64,000 nucleotides of DNA from Desulfuromonas sp. (GTDB lineage Bacteria; Desulfobacterota; Desulfuromonadia; Desulfuromonadales; Geopsychrobacteraceae), in assembly GCA_002868865.1 (NCBI GenBank), contig PKUC01000073.1, forward strand, positions 1 to 64,000, read 5' to 3'. Under the pieces are notes generated by a model, which was not told the DNA's origin, did not search any database, and was given only the letters and a program-made list of their open reading frames with translations. Positions 10,590 through 20,870 of the stretch are shown in pieces. The position numbers were made by a program, and so were the translations under genes. Every line of letters starts with the position of its first letter. The first letter of the stretch is position 1.

Positions 10590-12335
10590 TTACTTGGCGA
10601 CTGCAACCCAAGCAGGAATGTCACCGATCACAACATCGAACACCGGGAAAACCAACACATAGGTAACAACAACAACCAGTGCAATCCCAAGAAGATTCAG
10701 GCCGAAACCGCTTTTGGCCATCTGCGGGATGGTGACATAACCCGAAGCGAAAACGATGGCATTCGGTGGGGTAGCAACAGGCAGCATGAAGGCACACGAC
10801 GCTGCTATGGCAGCCGGCACGATCAGCAGCAGCGGACTCTGTCCAAGACCGATGGCAACGGCGGAAAGAATCGGCATAACCATCGCTGAGGTCGCAGTAT
10901 TTGACGTTAACTCAGTCAAGAAGATGATGAGGGCCGTCACAGCTAAAATCAGCAGCAGAACCGGTGCTGTCTCAAGCAGACTCACTTGCGACCCGAGCCA
11001 TTCAGCCAGACCAGAGGCCTTGAAACCACCAGCCATCGACAAACCACCGCCAAAGAGAATCAAGACGCCCCAGGGCATTTTGGATGCCCAGTGCCAATCC
11101 ATAACGAACTCGTTTTTTTTCAAATTGATCGGAATCAGAAACAGGACCAGTGCACCGGTCATGGCAATAGCCGCATCGGTGACCAGTTGGGGATCCGGGA
11201 AGATAAATCCGAGCTTTTTCCGAAAAATCCAACCAAAAGCGGTCAAGGCAAAAACGGCAGCAGTCCAGCGTTCCCCTTTACTCATCACCCCCATTTCGCG
11301 CAGTTCCTGGTTGATCAGATCACGCCCACCGGGAACTTTCTCCAGTTTCATCGGGTTGGCAACTCGGGTCAGCCAGAGCCAGCAGATCGGTAGCATCACA
11401 GCAACTAAGGGCACACCAACTTTCATCCAATCGACAAAGGTAATCTCATAACCGTAAGTTTTCTGCAGATAACCAGCCAGAACGGTATTAGGTGGCGTAC
11501 CGATCAGGGTAGCGACACCTCCGATTGAGGCCGCATAGGCGATACCAAGCATCAGGTTGAGGCCGAATGCAAACTGCTCTGGAGAGAAATCGATTTTCTT
11601 ATCAAGTCCTTCCTTTTTTCCTTCATCGACAACGTGGCTAATAATGGCCAAGCCGATCGGCATCATCATAACTGTTGTCGCGGTATTTGAAACAAAGGCT
11701 GACAACGCGGCAGTCGCCATCATAAAACCGAAGATCAGGCGTCCTGGAGAAAATCCAACGGCCTTAACGATATTCATGGCAATCCGGCGGTGCAGATTCC
11801 ATCGCTGCATGGCAAGAGCGATAATAAAACCGCCCATAAAAAGGAAAATAAGGTGGCTAGCGTAAGGCGCAGTCGCCTTTTTGGTATGCATGATTCCCAA
11901 GAGGGGGAAGAGTGCGATCGGCAGCAAACTGGTTGCAGGAATCGGAATCGACTCACACATCCACCAGGTCGCCATCAACAGGGCCACAGCGGCCATCTTC
12001 TGGGCCACCGGCTCCATACCCGTTGGGGCAGGCATGGCCAGCATCAAAATAAACAACAGAGGGCCAAGCGCCAGACCGATCTTCTGCCGGCGGGTGTATT
12101 CACGCGGGTCTTCCTCGTTGACTCCACCGGGTGACGTTTTCAAGCGCTGGGTATGTTCTGCGGGGGCCTCATCCATCTCATCGGCCAGGTCAACATCTTT
12201 CTCCGTATTTTCGACAGAGGAAAAAGCCAAACCGTTTCTTCCCAACAAGCGTTTCATTGCCTTTGGTGTTACGGCAAACAGAGATTTTGTATCGTCGTGC
12301 ATATCCCAAAGTCGGTTCCAGACATCAGCAATCAT
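10590..12335 (-). CDS. DASS/SLC13 family Na+/dicarboxylate symporter
   Basis: Multi-TM; WWMCESIPIPATSLLPIALFPLLGI...SNTATTVMMMPIG...LTELTSNTATSAMVMPIL...PVATPPNAIVFASG. Start MIADVWNRLW with AGGATAA SD; ORF track opens at 12389. Confidence 0.9.
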   Translation of the reverse strand: MIADVWNRLWDMHDDTKSLFAVTPKAMKRLLGRNGLAFSSVENTEKDVDLADEMDEAPAEHTQRLKTSPGGVNEEDPREYTRRQKIGLALGPLLFILMLAMPAPTGMEPVAQKMAAVALLMATWWMCESIPIPATSLLPIALFPLLGIMHTKKATAPYASHLIFLFMGGFIIALAMQRWNLHRRIAMNIVKAVGFSPGRLIFGFMMATAALSAFVSNTATTVMMMPIGLAIISHVVDEGKKEGLDKKIDFSPEQFAFGLNLMLGIAYAASIGGVATLIGTPPNTVLAGYLQKTYGYEITFVDWMKVGVPLVAVMLPICWLWLTRVANPMKLEKVPGGRDLINQELREMGVMSKGERWTAAVFALTAFGWIFRKKLGFIFPDPQLVTDAAIAMTGALVLFLIPINLKKNEFVMDWHWASKMPWGVLILFGGGLSMAGGFKASGLAEWLGSQVSLLETAPVLLLILAVTALIIFLTELTSNTATSAMVMPILSAVAIGLGQSPLLLIVPAAIAASCAFMLPVATPPNAIVFASGYVTIPQMAKSGFGLNLLGIALVVVVTYVLVFPVFDVVIGDIPAWVAVAK

Positions 12336-12414
12336 AACAATTATCCTGAGTAATAAGTTTACGCTGACTACGCTCATAGCAGCAAACAACGGTGAGGAAA
12401 CGCTTTTTTAAAAA

Positions 12415-12430
12415 AGCAACATCAGTGCCA
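12415..12430 (-). promoter_or_regulatory. sigma54 -24/-12 promoter upstream of the DASS transporter
   Basis: Minus strand TGGCACTGATGTTGCT; near-perfect match to TGGCACG-N4-TTGCW. Confidence 0.8.
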
Positions 12431-12554
12431 AACAAAACAGGATTTCATTCTCAACACTTAACAACAAATAAACACTGTCATTTCAACCCGTTGTGCATAT
12501 GACAAAATAATCAGCTGCGAATATAAAATAAAATCCCTACACGCAAGAAAAAAA

Positions 12555-12593
12555 GTCGAACAAAACGGCCAATTTCGGCCCATTTTGTTCGAC
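12555..12593 (-). terminator. Rho-independent terminator of the kinase/regulator operon
   Basis: 11-bp arms GTCGAACAAAA/TTTTGTTCGAC with inner GGCC/GGCC; minus-strand T-run (TTTTTTT) immediately 3'. Confidence 0.8.
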
Positions 12594-12634
12594 ATTTGCC
12601 TTTCGACTACCATTCACGAAGCGAGCTTAAATTC

Positions 12635-14002
12635 CTAACCCGACAGGTCATACTTTTCCAGCTTGTAGCGCAGTGTCCCGCGCGGCACGTTAAGGATCCG
12701 TGCGGTTTTGGCCACGTTGCCCCCGGTAATGCGAAACGCTTTTTCCACCAGATTCTTTTCCACGAGGCCAACTACGTCGTCGAGAACGATCCCTTCCGGC
12801 GGAATTTCAAAGCTGAACGGCACCTCGCTCTGTGGCTCTTCGCCCCAGATTTCCCGGGGGAGATGCTCCGGCTTGATCAGATCCACGTTATGCATAATGC
12901 AGATACGTTCCACAACGTTGCGCAATTCGCGGACATTGCCCGGCCAGTGGTAGCGGGACATCAGATCGAGGGCTTCTTTGCTGAAACCGGCCATCCGCTT
13001 GTTGAATTCACGACTGAACTGCAGAAGAAAATGCTCAAGCAGACAGGGAATATCATCGCGCCGATCACGCAGCGGCGGGATATGGATCGGAAAGACGTTA
13101 AGGCGATAGTAAAGGTCTTCGCGGAACTCTTTGCTTTCAATCGCATCTTTGAGTTCAGCGTTGGTCGCGGCAATGATGCGGACATTGATGTCGATATTAC
13201 GATTGCCCCCCAGACGCCGGATTTTGCGATCTTCTAAAACCCGCAGCAGCTTGACTTGAAGGTTCATGTCCATCTCGCCAATTTCGTCGAGAAAGATCGA
13301 CCCACTGTCGGATTCTTCAAACAGACCGAGCTTGCGATTTTTGGCATCGGTAAAGGCGCCCCGTTCATGACCGAACAGTTCACTTTCGAGCAGATTGAAC
13401 GGGAGAGAACCGCAGTTGATCTCGACAAAGGGCCGCTCGGCGCGTGGTGACAGGTTGTGGATCGCCTGGGCAACCAGTTCTTTACCCGTTCCACTCTCAC
13501 CTGTAATCAGGACCGTCGCAGTTTCGTGCTTAGCCACTTCTCGGACTTGATGAAAAATCTGCTTGAGCGCCGGGCTGACACCCACCATATTGAGATCGGA
13601 ACCGCCATCACGAGACAGACGCTTAACTTTGCGCCTCAGGCTCTGGGTTTCGAGCGCCAGCTTGACAATCAGGTGGATTGCATCGGCCTTAAACGGCTTT
13701 TTAATGTAATCATAGGCCCCGATCTTCAACGCTTCGACCGCACTTTCAACGGTGCCATAGCCGGTGATAATAATAACAAGGATCTCCGGATCGACCTCTT
13801 TGAGTGCTCTCAGGACATCGAGACCGCTCTGACTGCCGAGATTCAGGTCGAGCAAAACCAGCCCGATCTCTTCTTCGCTGACCAGTCGTACAGCGTCCTC
13901 GGGAGAATCAGTCGAAAGCGGGCGGTAGCCGTCATCGGCCAGGATACGTTCCAGGTTTTCCCGGATAAAGGCCTCGTCGTCGACAATCAGAATACGTTCC
14001 AT
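12635..14002 (-). CDS. NtrC-family sigma54-dependent response regulator
   Basis: Receiver MERILIVDDEAFIRENLERIL; AAA+ GESGTGKELVAQAIH, GAFTDA, FLDEIGEM; C-terminal Fis-type HTH. Confidence 0.95.
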   Translation of the reverse strand: MERILIVDDEAFIRENLERILADDGYRPLSTDSPEDAVRLVSEEEIGLVLLDLNLGSQSGLDVLRALKEVDPEILVIIITGYGTVESAVEALKIGAYDYIKKPFKADAIHLIVKLALETQSLRRKVKRLSRDGGSDLNMVGVSPALKQIFHQVREVAKHETATVLITGESGTGKELVAQAIHNLSPRAERPFVEINCGSLPFNLLESELFGHERGAFTDAKNRKLGLFEESDSGSIFLDEIGEMDMNLQVKLLRVLEDRKIRRLGGNRNIDINVRIIAATNAELKDAIESKEFREDLYYRLNVFPIHIPPLRDRRDDIPCLLEHFLLQFSREFNKRMAGFSKEALDLMSRYHWPGNVRELRNVVERICIMHNVDLIKPEHLPREIWGEEPQSEVPFSFEIPPEGIVLDDVVGLVEKNLVEKAFRITGGNVAKTARILNVPRGTLRYKLEKYDLSG

Positions 14003-14196
14003 AGGAAACCTCGGTCAGAGCAATAAGGGAAGAACATCGGTATCAGCACCCCGTAACTATAGCGATCGTCACCACCATAGCAAGGCAAAACGGCTAAAAG
14101 CCGACAGAAGCCCAAACGAGTGGCTATTTTCGGCCCAAACAAAGGAGTGCAATGCGGCGGAAAGTTGCCCATCCGCAAACAGGACAGGGACAAAGA

Positions 14197-16695
14197 TCAG
14201 GCGGGCGCGATAGGCAGGCTGACGGTAAAGCGGGCACCGGAACCAGGAATGTTTTCGACGCGAATCTGACCGCCATGGTCGGAGACAATATTGTGACTGA
14301 TGGCGAGACCAAGCCCTGTCCCCTGCCCCTTGTTGGTGTAAAACGGCTCAAACACTAGAGGGAGTTTTTCGGCGGCGATTCCCGCCCCCGAATCGCTGAC
14401 GGTGACATCCACCATTTCGGCGGTATGGCACACGGCGACGGACAACGTCCCCCCCTGTGGCATGGCATCGATGGCATTGGCGAACAGATTTAAAAAAACC
14501 TGCTTCAACCGGTCCGCATCGAGGGGCATCTGTGGCATCGATTCAGGAATCTTTACATCGAGTTGAATCCGACTCTTCTCACACTGACGGCGCACCAGAA
14601 ACAGTGAATCATGCAGGACAGTGCCGATCTGCCCCGCTTCTAACTTCAGATGCGACATCGTTGAAAAATGCAGCAACTCCCCCACCAGACCCTCGAGACG
14701 TTCTATCTCCTCGAGGGCGCGTCGAATCAGCTTCTGATCATTTTCCTGACCGAGCAAACGGTCGTGCAGCTCATCGAGCAGCAGACTGACGCCGGTCAGA
14801 GGATTCCGGATTTCATGGGCGATACCGGCCGACATCCGCCCCAATGAGGCGAGCCGATCCATCCGTGCGACCTGCTCACGCATACTGACCCGCTCCGTCA
14901 AGTCCTCAACCGTCAGCAACCAACCTGCGTGCTGGCGAAAACTCAGCGGAAACAGAGCCATCCGGAAGGTCAGTGTCCTGCCGTTACGATCCACCGGGAC
15001 ATACTTGCCCCACGAGGCGGATTGCATCTGCGAAAGCCCGTCGTGGAGGACAGTGGTCAACTCCGGCCATGCAATCAGAAGGTCCTGCCAGCGACAGACA
15101 CCGTCCGGTCGCTGAAGACCGAGAATGCGGCATGCGGGCCCATTGACCGATGTTACCTGACACTGGCTGTCGATGGTCAGGATACCGGTCTCGATGTTTT
15201 CAAAAACCGTATTTTTAAAGTTGCGTTCATGGATAATTTCGTGACGTGACCGCCTGAGGGCCTGCAGGGTCTGCACAAGGCGCCTCCGGCGGCGATTTAA
15301 CTCATTAACCATCTCGTTGAAGGAACGCGCCAGCACCCCGACCTCATCGTGCGAACTGACAATTACCTGGGTCGAAGTGCCACCCCTCTGCATCTGCCGC
15401 GTCCCCTCAGTCAACAGCAGCAGAGGTCGTACGATACTGTTGGCGAGGTAATAAGCCGCCACAATCACGAAGAAAACCGTGATCGAAATGACCAGCCAGG
15501 ATTCACTCAGGTAGTTGCTGATCTCCTTGCGGATGATCGCCGCTGTATTGAGCGCTGGCAGATGGAAGTTCTCCACCTCTGCGCCGATGGTGATCCCGCC
15601 AAAAATACCGTAACGGGCATAGTCACCGCGATCATAAAAAATCGGCGCGTAGGCCATAATCTTTTGCGAACCACCGACATTGGTGGTATCGACAACACCC
15701 GAATCTCCACGACGAACTGCGTCAGCGACGCGCGGATAGTTCGGATGGATAAATCCCGCCTCAAACAGGTTGAAGGGAATCCGACCGGCGCGGATCTCAT
15801 CCTCTGAGGTCTGCGCCGAATAGGCGGGCACAAGCGTTCCGCTGCGATCATATCCGCGAATATCCCAATACTTGGGGTGCGCGATCATCCAGCCTTCATC
15901 GTCAAACATGAAGGCATAGTTGCCGCTCGTGTATGAAGGAAAAACAACGTATCTATCTTTATTGGGGGAGATATGCTGGGTGAACTCCATCAGATGCCGG
16001 TGATCCAGCGATAGCACGACAATCCCCTGAAGTTCTCCTGCGACATAGATCGCCTTGGAAAAACGGATAACGCCCCGATAGGGAGTGCCTTGCACGGCCT
16101 CCAGCGGTGTTTCAGCTCCCTGCAGCTGTTCGTTGCGACTGACGTACCAGCCCTGCAGGTGGGAGACAGCAATCTCACCTTCGGGGAGTGCGAGCGTTTT
16201 ATGAAAATAGTCCTCGTTCAGATAGGTGGTCTGGCGGGGTTCGGACACCTGACGCAGTTGCCGTGACGGGCGGCCATCGACAATACGGATCTGCTCACGA
16301 CCGTCGGCATCGACGAAGGACACTTCAGGATAGAGGAGGATGTTTTCCCGGACCTCTATCGGCGCATCGTTAGTGCCACGACGGTACCAGAGTTCACGGG
16401 CATGCTCCCAACAGAAATCGAGATAGGTCTGCTCATCGAGATTCAACAGTGACAGGTCGTGAAGGTCTCCCTCGACGGAAAACAGAAATTCACGCACATT
16501 GCGCGCCACCATATCCGCCCGTAGTTCCAGCGCTTCGGTGGCCTGAGCATCGAGAGCTTCCGTGGTACGCTGACGCAGCAGCTCTTCCACCAGACGCAGG
16601 CTGTGTTGCGAGTTGATCAGCAGAAGCAGAAGAGGTATCAGGGAGAGAAGAAGAAACGCTCCGAGGACCTTTTTGTGGAGAGTCAATCGCACCAT
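14197..16695 (-). CDS. Membrane sensor histidine kinase (Cache-like, HAMP, PAS, HisKA, HATPase)
   Basis: Two TM segments flanking a large periplasmic domain; [67 protein letters not shown]. Confidence 0.93.
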   Translation of the reverse strand: MVRLTLHKKVLGAFLLLSLIPLLLLLINSQHSLRLVEELLRQRTTEALDAQATEALELRADMVARNVREFLFSVEGDLHDLSLLNLDEQTYLDFCWEHARELWYRRGTNDAPIEVRENILLYPEVSFVDADGREQIRIVDGRPSRQLRQVSEPRQTTYLNEDYFHKTLALPEGEIAVSHLQGWYVSRNEQLQGAETPLEAVQGTPYRGVIRFSKAIYVAGELQGIVVLSLDHRHLMEFTQHISPNKDRYVVFPSYTSGNYAFMFDDEGWMIAHPKYWDIRGYDRSGTLVPAYSAQTSEDEIRAGRIPFNLFEAGFIHPNYPRVADAVRRGDSGVVDTTNVGGSQKIMAYAPIFYDRGDYARYGIFGGITIGAEVENFHLPALNTAAIIRKEISNYLSESWLVISITVFFVIVAAYYLANSIVRPLLLLTEGTRQMQRGGTSTQVIVSSHDEVGVLARSFNEMVNELNRRRRRLVQTLQALRRSRHEIIHERNFKNTVFENIETGILTIDSQCQVTSVNGPACRILGLQRPDGVCRWQDLLIAWPELTTVLHDGLSQMQSASWGKYVPVDRNGRTLTFRMALFPLSFRQHAGWLLTVEDLTERVSMREQVARMDRLASLGRMSAGIAHEIRNPLTGVSLLLDELHDRLLGQENDQKLIRRALEEIERLEGLVGELLHFSTMSHLKLEAGQIGTVLHDSLFLVRRQCEKSRIQLDVKIPESMPQMPLDADRLKQVFLNLFANAIDAMPQGGTLSVAVCHTAEMVDVTVSDSGAGIAAEKLPLVFEPFYTNKGQGTGLGLAISHNIVSDHGGQIRVENIPGSGARFTVSLPIAPA

Positions 16696-16844
16696 AGCGG
16701 TTGATTATAACGAAAGCCGACAAAGGGAGCAAAGAGAACTGAGAAAATAGCCCCCGTCCTGCCGCATTCCAACCTTTAGCGCGGACTGAATTTATATGCT
16801 AATCTACCGAGTGACAGTCTGCTATTTCAATGCGAGGGAATTTC

Positions 16845-18173
16845 ATGCCCGACACACTCCGACCGGCCCGTATCGGCTGGTGCCTCTACGACTGGGCAAA
16901 CTCGGCTTTTGCGACCGTTATTCTCGCCGCCGTCCTGCCGGTCTACTTTGTCTCTCTGGTTCCTGAATCGGGTGCCATCCTCACGCTCGGCAGCTGGCAG
17001 CATCAACTCCCAGCCAGTGCACTATGGGGGTACGCTGTTTCCGGTTCGATGCTGATCGTCGCGATCACGGCTCCCTGGCTCGGGACCCTGGCGGATACGC
17101 GCGGAAACCACAAGCAGCTGTTAATCGGTTTCTGCTTGTGCGGATCCTTTGCGACCAGCCTGCTTTACCTGCTTTCGCAGGGCGATTATCTGGCAGCCAT
17201 CGGCCTCTTCATCATCAGCAATATCGGCTTCAGCAGCGGCAACATCTTCTACAATTCTTACCTAACAGTGCTGGCCAGACCGGGCCAGACCGACCGCTTA
17301 TCTGCGCAGGGGTTCGCCACCGGCTACATCGGCGGAGGGGTCATGCTGCTGCTGGTCTTTGTGCTGATTCAATTTTCAGAACAGTTTGGTTTCAGCGACA
17401 GGGGTGCAGCAACGAGATTCGGTTTTCTGCTGACCGGCATCTGGTGGCTGCTGTTTGCCCTCCCCGCGTTCCTGTTTCTTCCCAATCCCACACCGCGTGG
17501 TCCCACAGAACAGGGTCCGTTCAGGACATATCTTCGTTCGTGCAGAGATATCATCCGCTATCGCGAGCTGTCACTGTTCTTGCTGGCCTTTCTGTTCTAC
17601 AACGACGGTATCCAAACCGTGATTGCTGTCTCTGCCATCTTTGCCAGAGAGGAACTCGGCCTGAGCCAGGGGAGTATTCTGGGATGCTTTCTGATGATTC
17701 AATTTATCGCCATGCCCGGCGCCCTGCTGTTTGGAAAACTGGCGGACCACTTCGGATCTAAAAGATCGATCATGATCAGCCTCGTGCTTTTCACTCTGGT
17801 ATGCGGGTACGCCTCCCTGATGCAAAGCCAGCTGGAGTTCTGGATACTTGGCGCCGTTATCGCACTGGTTCTGGGCGGAAGCCAGGCGATCAGCCGTTCA
17901 CTTTTTGCCAGCATGGTCCCCTCGGACAGGAGAGCAGAGTTCTTTGGGTTCTATGCCATAAGCTCGCGGTTTGCAGCGATCTTCGGCCCCTTAACCTTCG
18001 CGCTGGTCATAGACTGGACGGGCTCAGCCCGTGGAGCAATTCTTGTTCTGACAATCTTTTTTGTCATCGGCGGCACACTCCTGCTGCGGGTCGATGTCGC
18101 AAAAGGACGAAGAATCGCGACAAAGGAGCACCCCAAGAAACAGCACCAAACAGCAAACGGCCCAACCTGCTGA
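16845..18173 (+). CDS. UMF1-family MFS transporter
   Basis: RIGWCLYDWANSAFATVILAAVLPVYF...GNIFYNSYLTVLA...GGSQAISRSLFASMVPSDRRAEFFGFY. Confidence 0.88.
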   Translation: MPDTLRPARIGWCLYDWANSAFATVILAAVLPVYFVSLVPESGAILTLGSWQHQLPASALWGYAVSGSMLIVAITAPWLGTLADTRGNHKQLLIGFCLCGSFATSLLYLLSQGDYLAAIGLFIISNIGFSSGNIFYNSYLTVLARPGQTDRLSAQGFATGYIGGGVMLLLVFVLIQFSEQFGFSDRGAATRFGFLLTGIWWLLFALPAFLFLPNPTPRGPTEQGPFRTYLRSCRDIIRYRELSLFLLAFLFYNDGIQTVIAVSAIFAREELGLSQGSILGCFLMIQFIAMPGALLFGKLADHFGSKRSIMISLVLFTLVCGYASLMQSQLEFWILGAVIALVLGGSQAISRSLFASMVPSDRRAEFFGFYAISSRFAAIFGPLTFALVIDWTGSARGAILVLTIFFVIGGTLLLRVDVAKGRRIATKEHPKKQHQTANGPTC

Positions 18174-18191
18174 ACAGGCGGACCGTTTGCT
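18152..18191. terminator. Hairpin between convergent UMF1 and ispB-like genes
   Basis: AGCAAACGG...CCGTTTGCT, inner CCTG/CAGG; overlaps the 3' end of the MFS gene. Confidence 0.55.
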
Positions 18192-18220
18192 ATTGAAACT
18201 ATGATTTATACCCTGCGTCG

Positions 18221-19204
18221 TTAGAAGGTTCGTGCGACCACATAATCGGCAAGGTCACACAGGGCCTCTTTGGTCGTGCTGTCCGGGAAAATCTGCAGCA
18301 GACGCTTGGCCGCAGCGACGCGCTCCACGGCGATATCACGGGTATATTCGATCCCCCCTGTATCAGCGATCAACCCGCAGACGGTATCCAGATCATCTTC
18401 AGAAATCTCCTCCAGTTCGATAATCCGCGCCACCTCTTTTTTCTGCTGAACACTGGCCTGCTGATAGGCATGAATTAACGGCAGAGTCATCTTGCCCTCG
18501 GCCAGATCGTGACCACGAACCTTGCCGAACTGCTGTTCTTCGGCAACGTAATCGAGAGCGTCATCCATCAGTTGAAATGCAGTACCGATCTCAAGACCGA
18601 ATTCGCGCATCGCCACAACCTGCTCCGGTGAAGAGTCGGCCAGCACAGCGCCAACCTCACAAGCGGCGGCGATCAGAATCGCGGTCTTGCTGCGGATAAC
18701 CGCCAGATAGCGGGTTTCATCAACTTCGAGATCGCAGGTATTCAGCAGCTGCTGTACCTCCCCTTCGGCCATGCGGGTGGTGGTTTCGGAGAGCAACTTC
18801 AGGACATCCAGATTGCCGCAGGCAACCATAATAGAAAAGGTCTTGGCCAGTAGAAAGTCACCGACCAAAACGGAGGTTTGATTGCCCCACACCGAATTGG
18901 CCGAACTGTTTCCACGGCGTAATTCTGCGCCATCGACCACATCATCATGCAGCAGAGTCGCGGTATGAATGAACTCGACGACACCGGCCAGTTCAACATG
19001 ATCCTGCCCGCGATAACCACACAGTCTGGCGGCAAGCAGCAGCAACATGGGGCGTATCCGTTTGCCGCCGCTGTCAAGCACATACTCAACAACCTGATTG
19101 ATCAGCGGAACATCGGAGCACAGGTTGTCCCTGAAACGCTCTTCGACCCGCGCCATATCGTCCTTTAACAGGTCGATTACTCTCTCCATCGGCAGAACCT
19201 GCAT
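18221..19204 (-). CDS. ispB: Polyprenyl (octaprenyl) diphosphate synthase
   Basis: GGKRIRPMLLLLAARL, LLHDDVVDGAELRRG, QLMDDALDY aspartate-rich motifs. Confidence 0.9.
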   Translation of the reverse strand: MQVLPMERVIDLLKDDMARVEERFRDNLCSDVPLINQVVEYVLDSGGKRIRPMLLLLAARLCGYRGQDHVELAGVVEFIHTATLLHDDVVDGAELRRGNSSANSVWGNQTSVLVGDFLLAKTFSIMVACGNLDVLKLLSETTTRMAEGEVQQLLNTCDLEVDETRYLAVIRSKTAILIAAACEVGAVLADSSPEQVVAMREFGLEIGTAFQLMDDALDYVAEEQQFGKVRGHDLAEGKMTLPLIHAYQQASVQQKKEVARIIELEEISEDDLDTVCGLIADTGGIEYTRDIAVERVAAAKRLLQIFPDSTTKEALCDLADYVVARTF

Positions 19205-19270
19205 CCTCTCTACGAAAAGGGCATTAAAAAAATACGAATGTGTAATTTTCGGTTATAATTTTCGTCGTTT

Positions 19271-19299
19271 ATAATAGAAATCGACCCGCTTTATGTCAA
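19271..19299 (-). promoter_or_regulatory. sigma70 promoter for the polyprenyl synthase gene
   Basis: Minus strand TTGACA-N17-TATTAT. Confidence 0.7.
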
Positions 19300-19356
19300 A
19301 GTTTTTCTCATACAATGAACGTTCTTCCGCTACACACCCACCAACTCATTTTTTTA

Positions 19357-19385
19357 TTGACTTTGTAATTTCAAGACCATAGAAT
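19357..19385 (+). promoter_or_regulatory. sigma70 promoter for the cco operon
   Basis: TTGACT (19357-19362)-N17-TAGAAT (19380-19385). Confidence 0.7.
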
Positions 19386-19457
19386 TTTTACCGTTTTTGT
19401 AATATTTAAAAAGTGACGTTCCAACACGCCACATGAAATCAACACCAAGGAGGTCAT

Positions 19458-20867
19458 ATGGAAAAACCGTCTTATAATACGGACATCGTCAGGAGCTTTG
19501 TCACCTGGAGCCTGGTCTGGGGTCTGGTGGCGGTTCTGGTCGGGGTCATCGTTTCGCTACAGATGGTCAATCCCGACCTGAACTTCGGCCCCTACCTGAC
19601 CTTCGGGCGACTGCGTCCTATCCACACCAACGCAGGCATCTACGGTTGGGGTGTGGGTACTATTTTCGCGACCTTTCTGTTTATGGTTCAGCGTCTCTGC
19701 AAACAACCGCTGTGGAGCGACAAACTGGCGAAATTTCAGCTGTGGTTTTTTAATGCGACCATCATCGCCTCGGCGGTGACACTGCTGCTCGGCTATACCA
19801 CGTCCAAGGAATACCATGAGATGGAATGGCCCATCGACGTCATGGTCGTAATCCTCTGGGTCGCCTTTGCTATCAACATCATCATGACCATCATCAAACG
19901 CAAAGACGAGCAGATGTACATCTCACTCTGGTACATGATGGCCGCCCTGATCGGGGTCGCAATCCTCTACCTGGTCAACGCCGCTGCCGTCCCGGCGTCA
20001 CTGTTCAAATCCTATTCAGCATATGCCGGTACCAACGATGCCAACGTGCACTGGTGGTTCGGACATAACGCGGTCGCCATGGCATTGACTGCTCCACCCC
20101 TGGCGATGTTCTACTACTTTCTGCCGAAATCGACCGGCGTACCGATCTACAGTCACCGCTTATCGATTATCGCTTTCTGGTCGCTGATCTTCATGTATCT
20201 GTGGACCGGTGCCCACCACCTGCTCTGGACCCCGGTACCGGACTGGATCCAGACCCTGGCAATGGCCTTTTCGGTGATGCTGATAGCGCCGAGCTGGGGC
20301 AGCGTCATTAACGGTTATCTGTCGATGAACGGCCAGTGGCATCAGATGAAGGAAAATTATCTGGTCAAATTTCTGATCCTCGGCATCACCTTTTACGGAC
20401 TGCAGACCCTGCAGGGGCCGATGCAGTCGATCAGATCCTTCTCCGCATTTATCCACTACACCGACTGGGTCCCGGCTCACATTCACATGGGGACCATGGG
20501 CTGGGTGTCGATGATCAGTTTCGCCAGCATCTATTTCCTTGCGCCGCGCATCTACGGCCGCGAAATCTACAGTATTCCCTTGGCCAACCTGCACTTCTGG
20601 CTTGCGCTGATCGGCCAACTGATCTGGTCGATCAGCCTCTGGGTCGCCGGTGTATTGCAGGCCGGGATGTGGAACGCCATGAACGACGATGGCAGTCTCA
20701 CCTACACATTTATGGAGACGATGGTGGAGATGTATCCCTACTGGTGGGCCCGTGTCATCGGCGGCGCCATCTACTTCGCCGGGATCCTGATCTTCGTCTA
20801 TAACCTGTATATGACAGTTCGCAAAAAAGAGACTATTCCTTCCACCACCGCTGAAGGGAGGGCATAA
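19458..20867 (+). CDS. ccoN: cbb3-type cytochrome c oxidase subunit I
   Basis: RPIHTNAGIYGWG, VHWWFGHNAVAMALT, HLLWTPVPDWIQ, IHYTDWVPAHIHMGTMGWV; AAGGAGG SD. Confidence 0.95.
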   Translation: MEKPSYNTDIVRSFVTWSLVWGLVAVLVGVIVSLQMVNPDLNFGPYLTFGRLRPIHTNAGIYGWGVGTIFATFLFMVQRLCKQPLWSDKLAKFQLWFFNATIIASAVTLLLGYTTSKEYHEMEWPIDVMVVILWVAFAINIIMTIIKRKDEQMYISLWYMMAALIGVAILYLVNAAAVPASLFKSYSAYAGTNDANVHWWFGHNAVAMALTAPPLAMFYYFLPKSTGVPIYSHRLSIIAFWSLIFMYLWTGAHHLLWTPVPDWIQTLAMAFSVMLIAPSWGSVINGYLSMNGQWHQMKENYLVKFLILGITFYGLQTLQGPMQSIRSFSAFIHYTDWVPAHIHMGTMGWVSMISFASIYFLAPRIYGREIYSIPLANLHFWLALIGQLIWSISLWVAGVLQAGMWNAMNDDGSLTYTFMETMVEMYPYWWARVIGGAIYFAGILIFVYNLYMTVRKKETIPSTTAEGRA

Positions 20868-20870
20868 GTC

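Noticed and set aside
19357-19374. FNR box in TTGACTTTGTAATTTCAA
   Set aside because: Does not fit TTGAT-N4-ATCAA; better explained as the -35 element and spacer.
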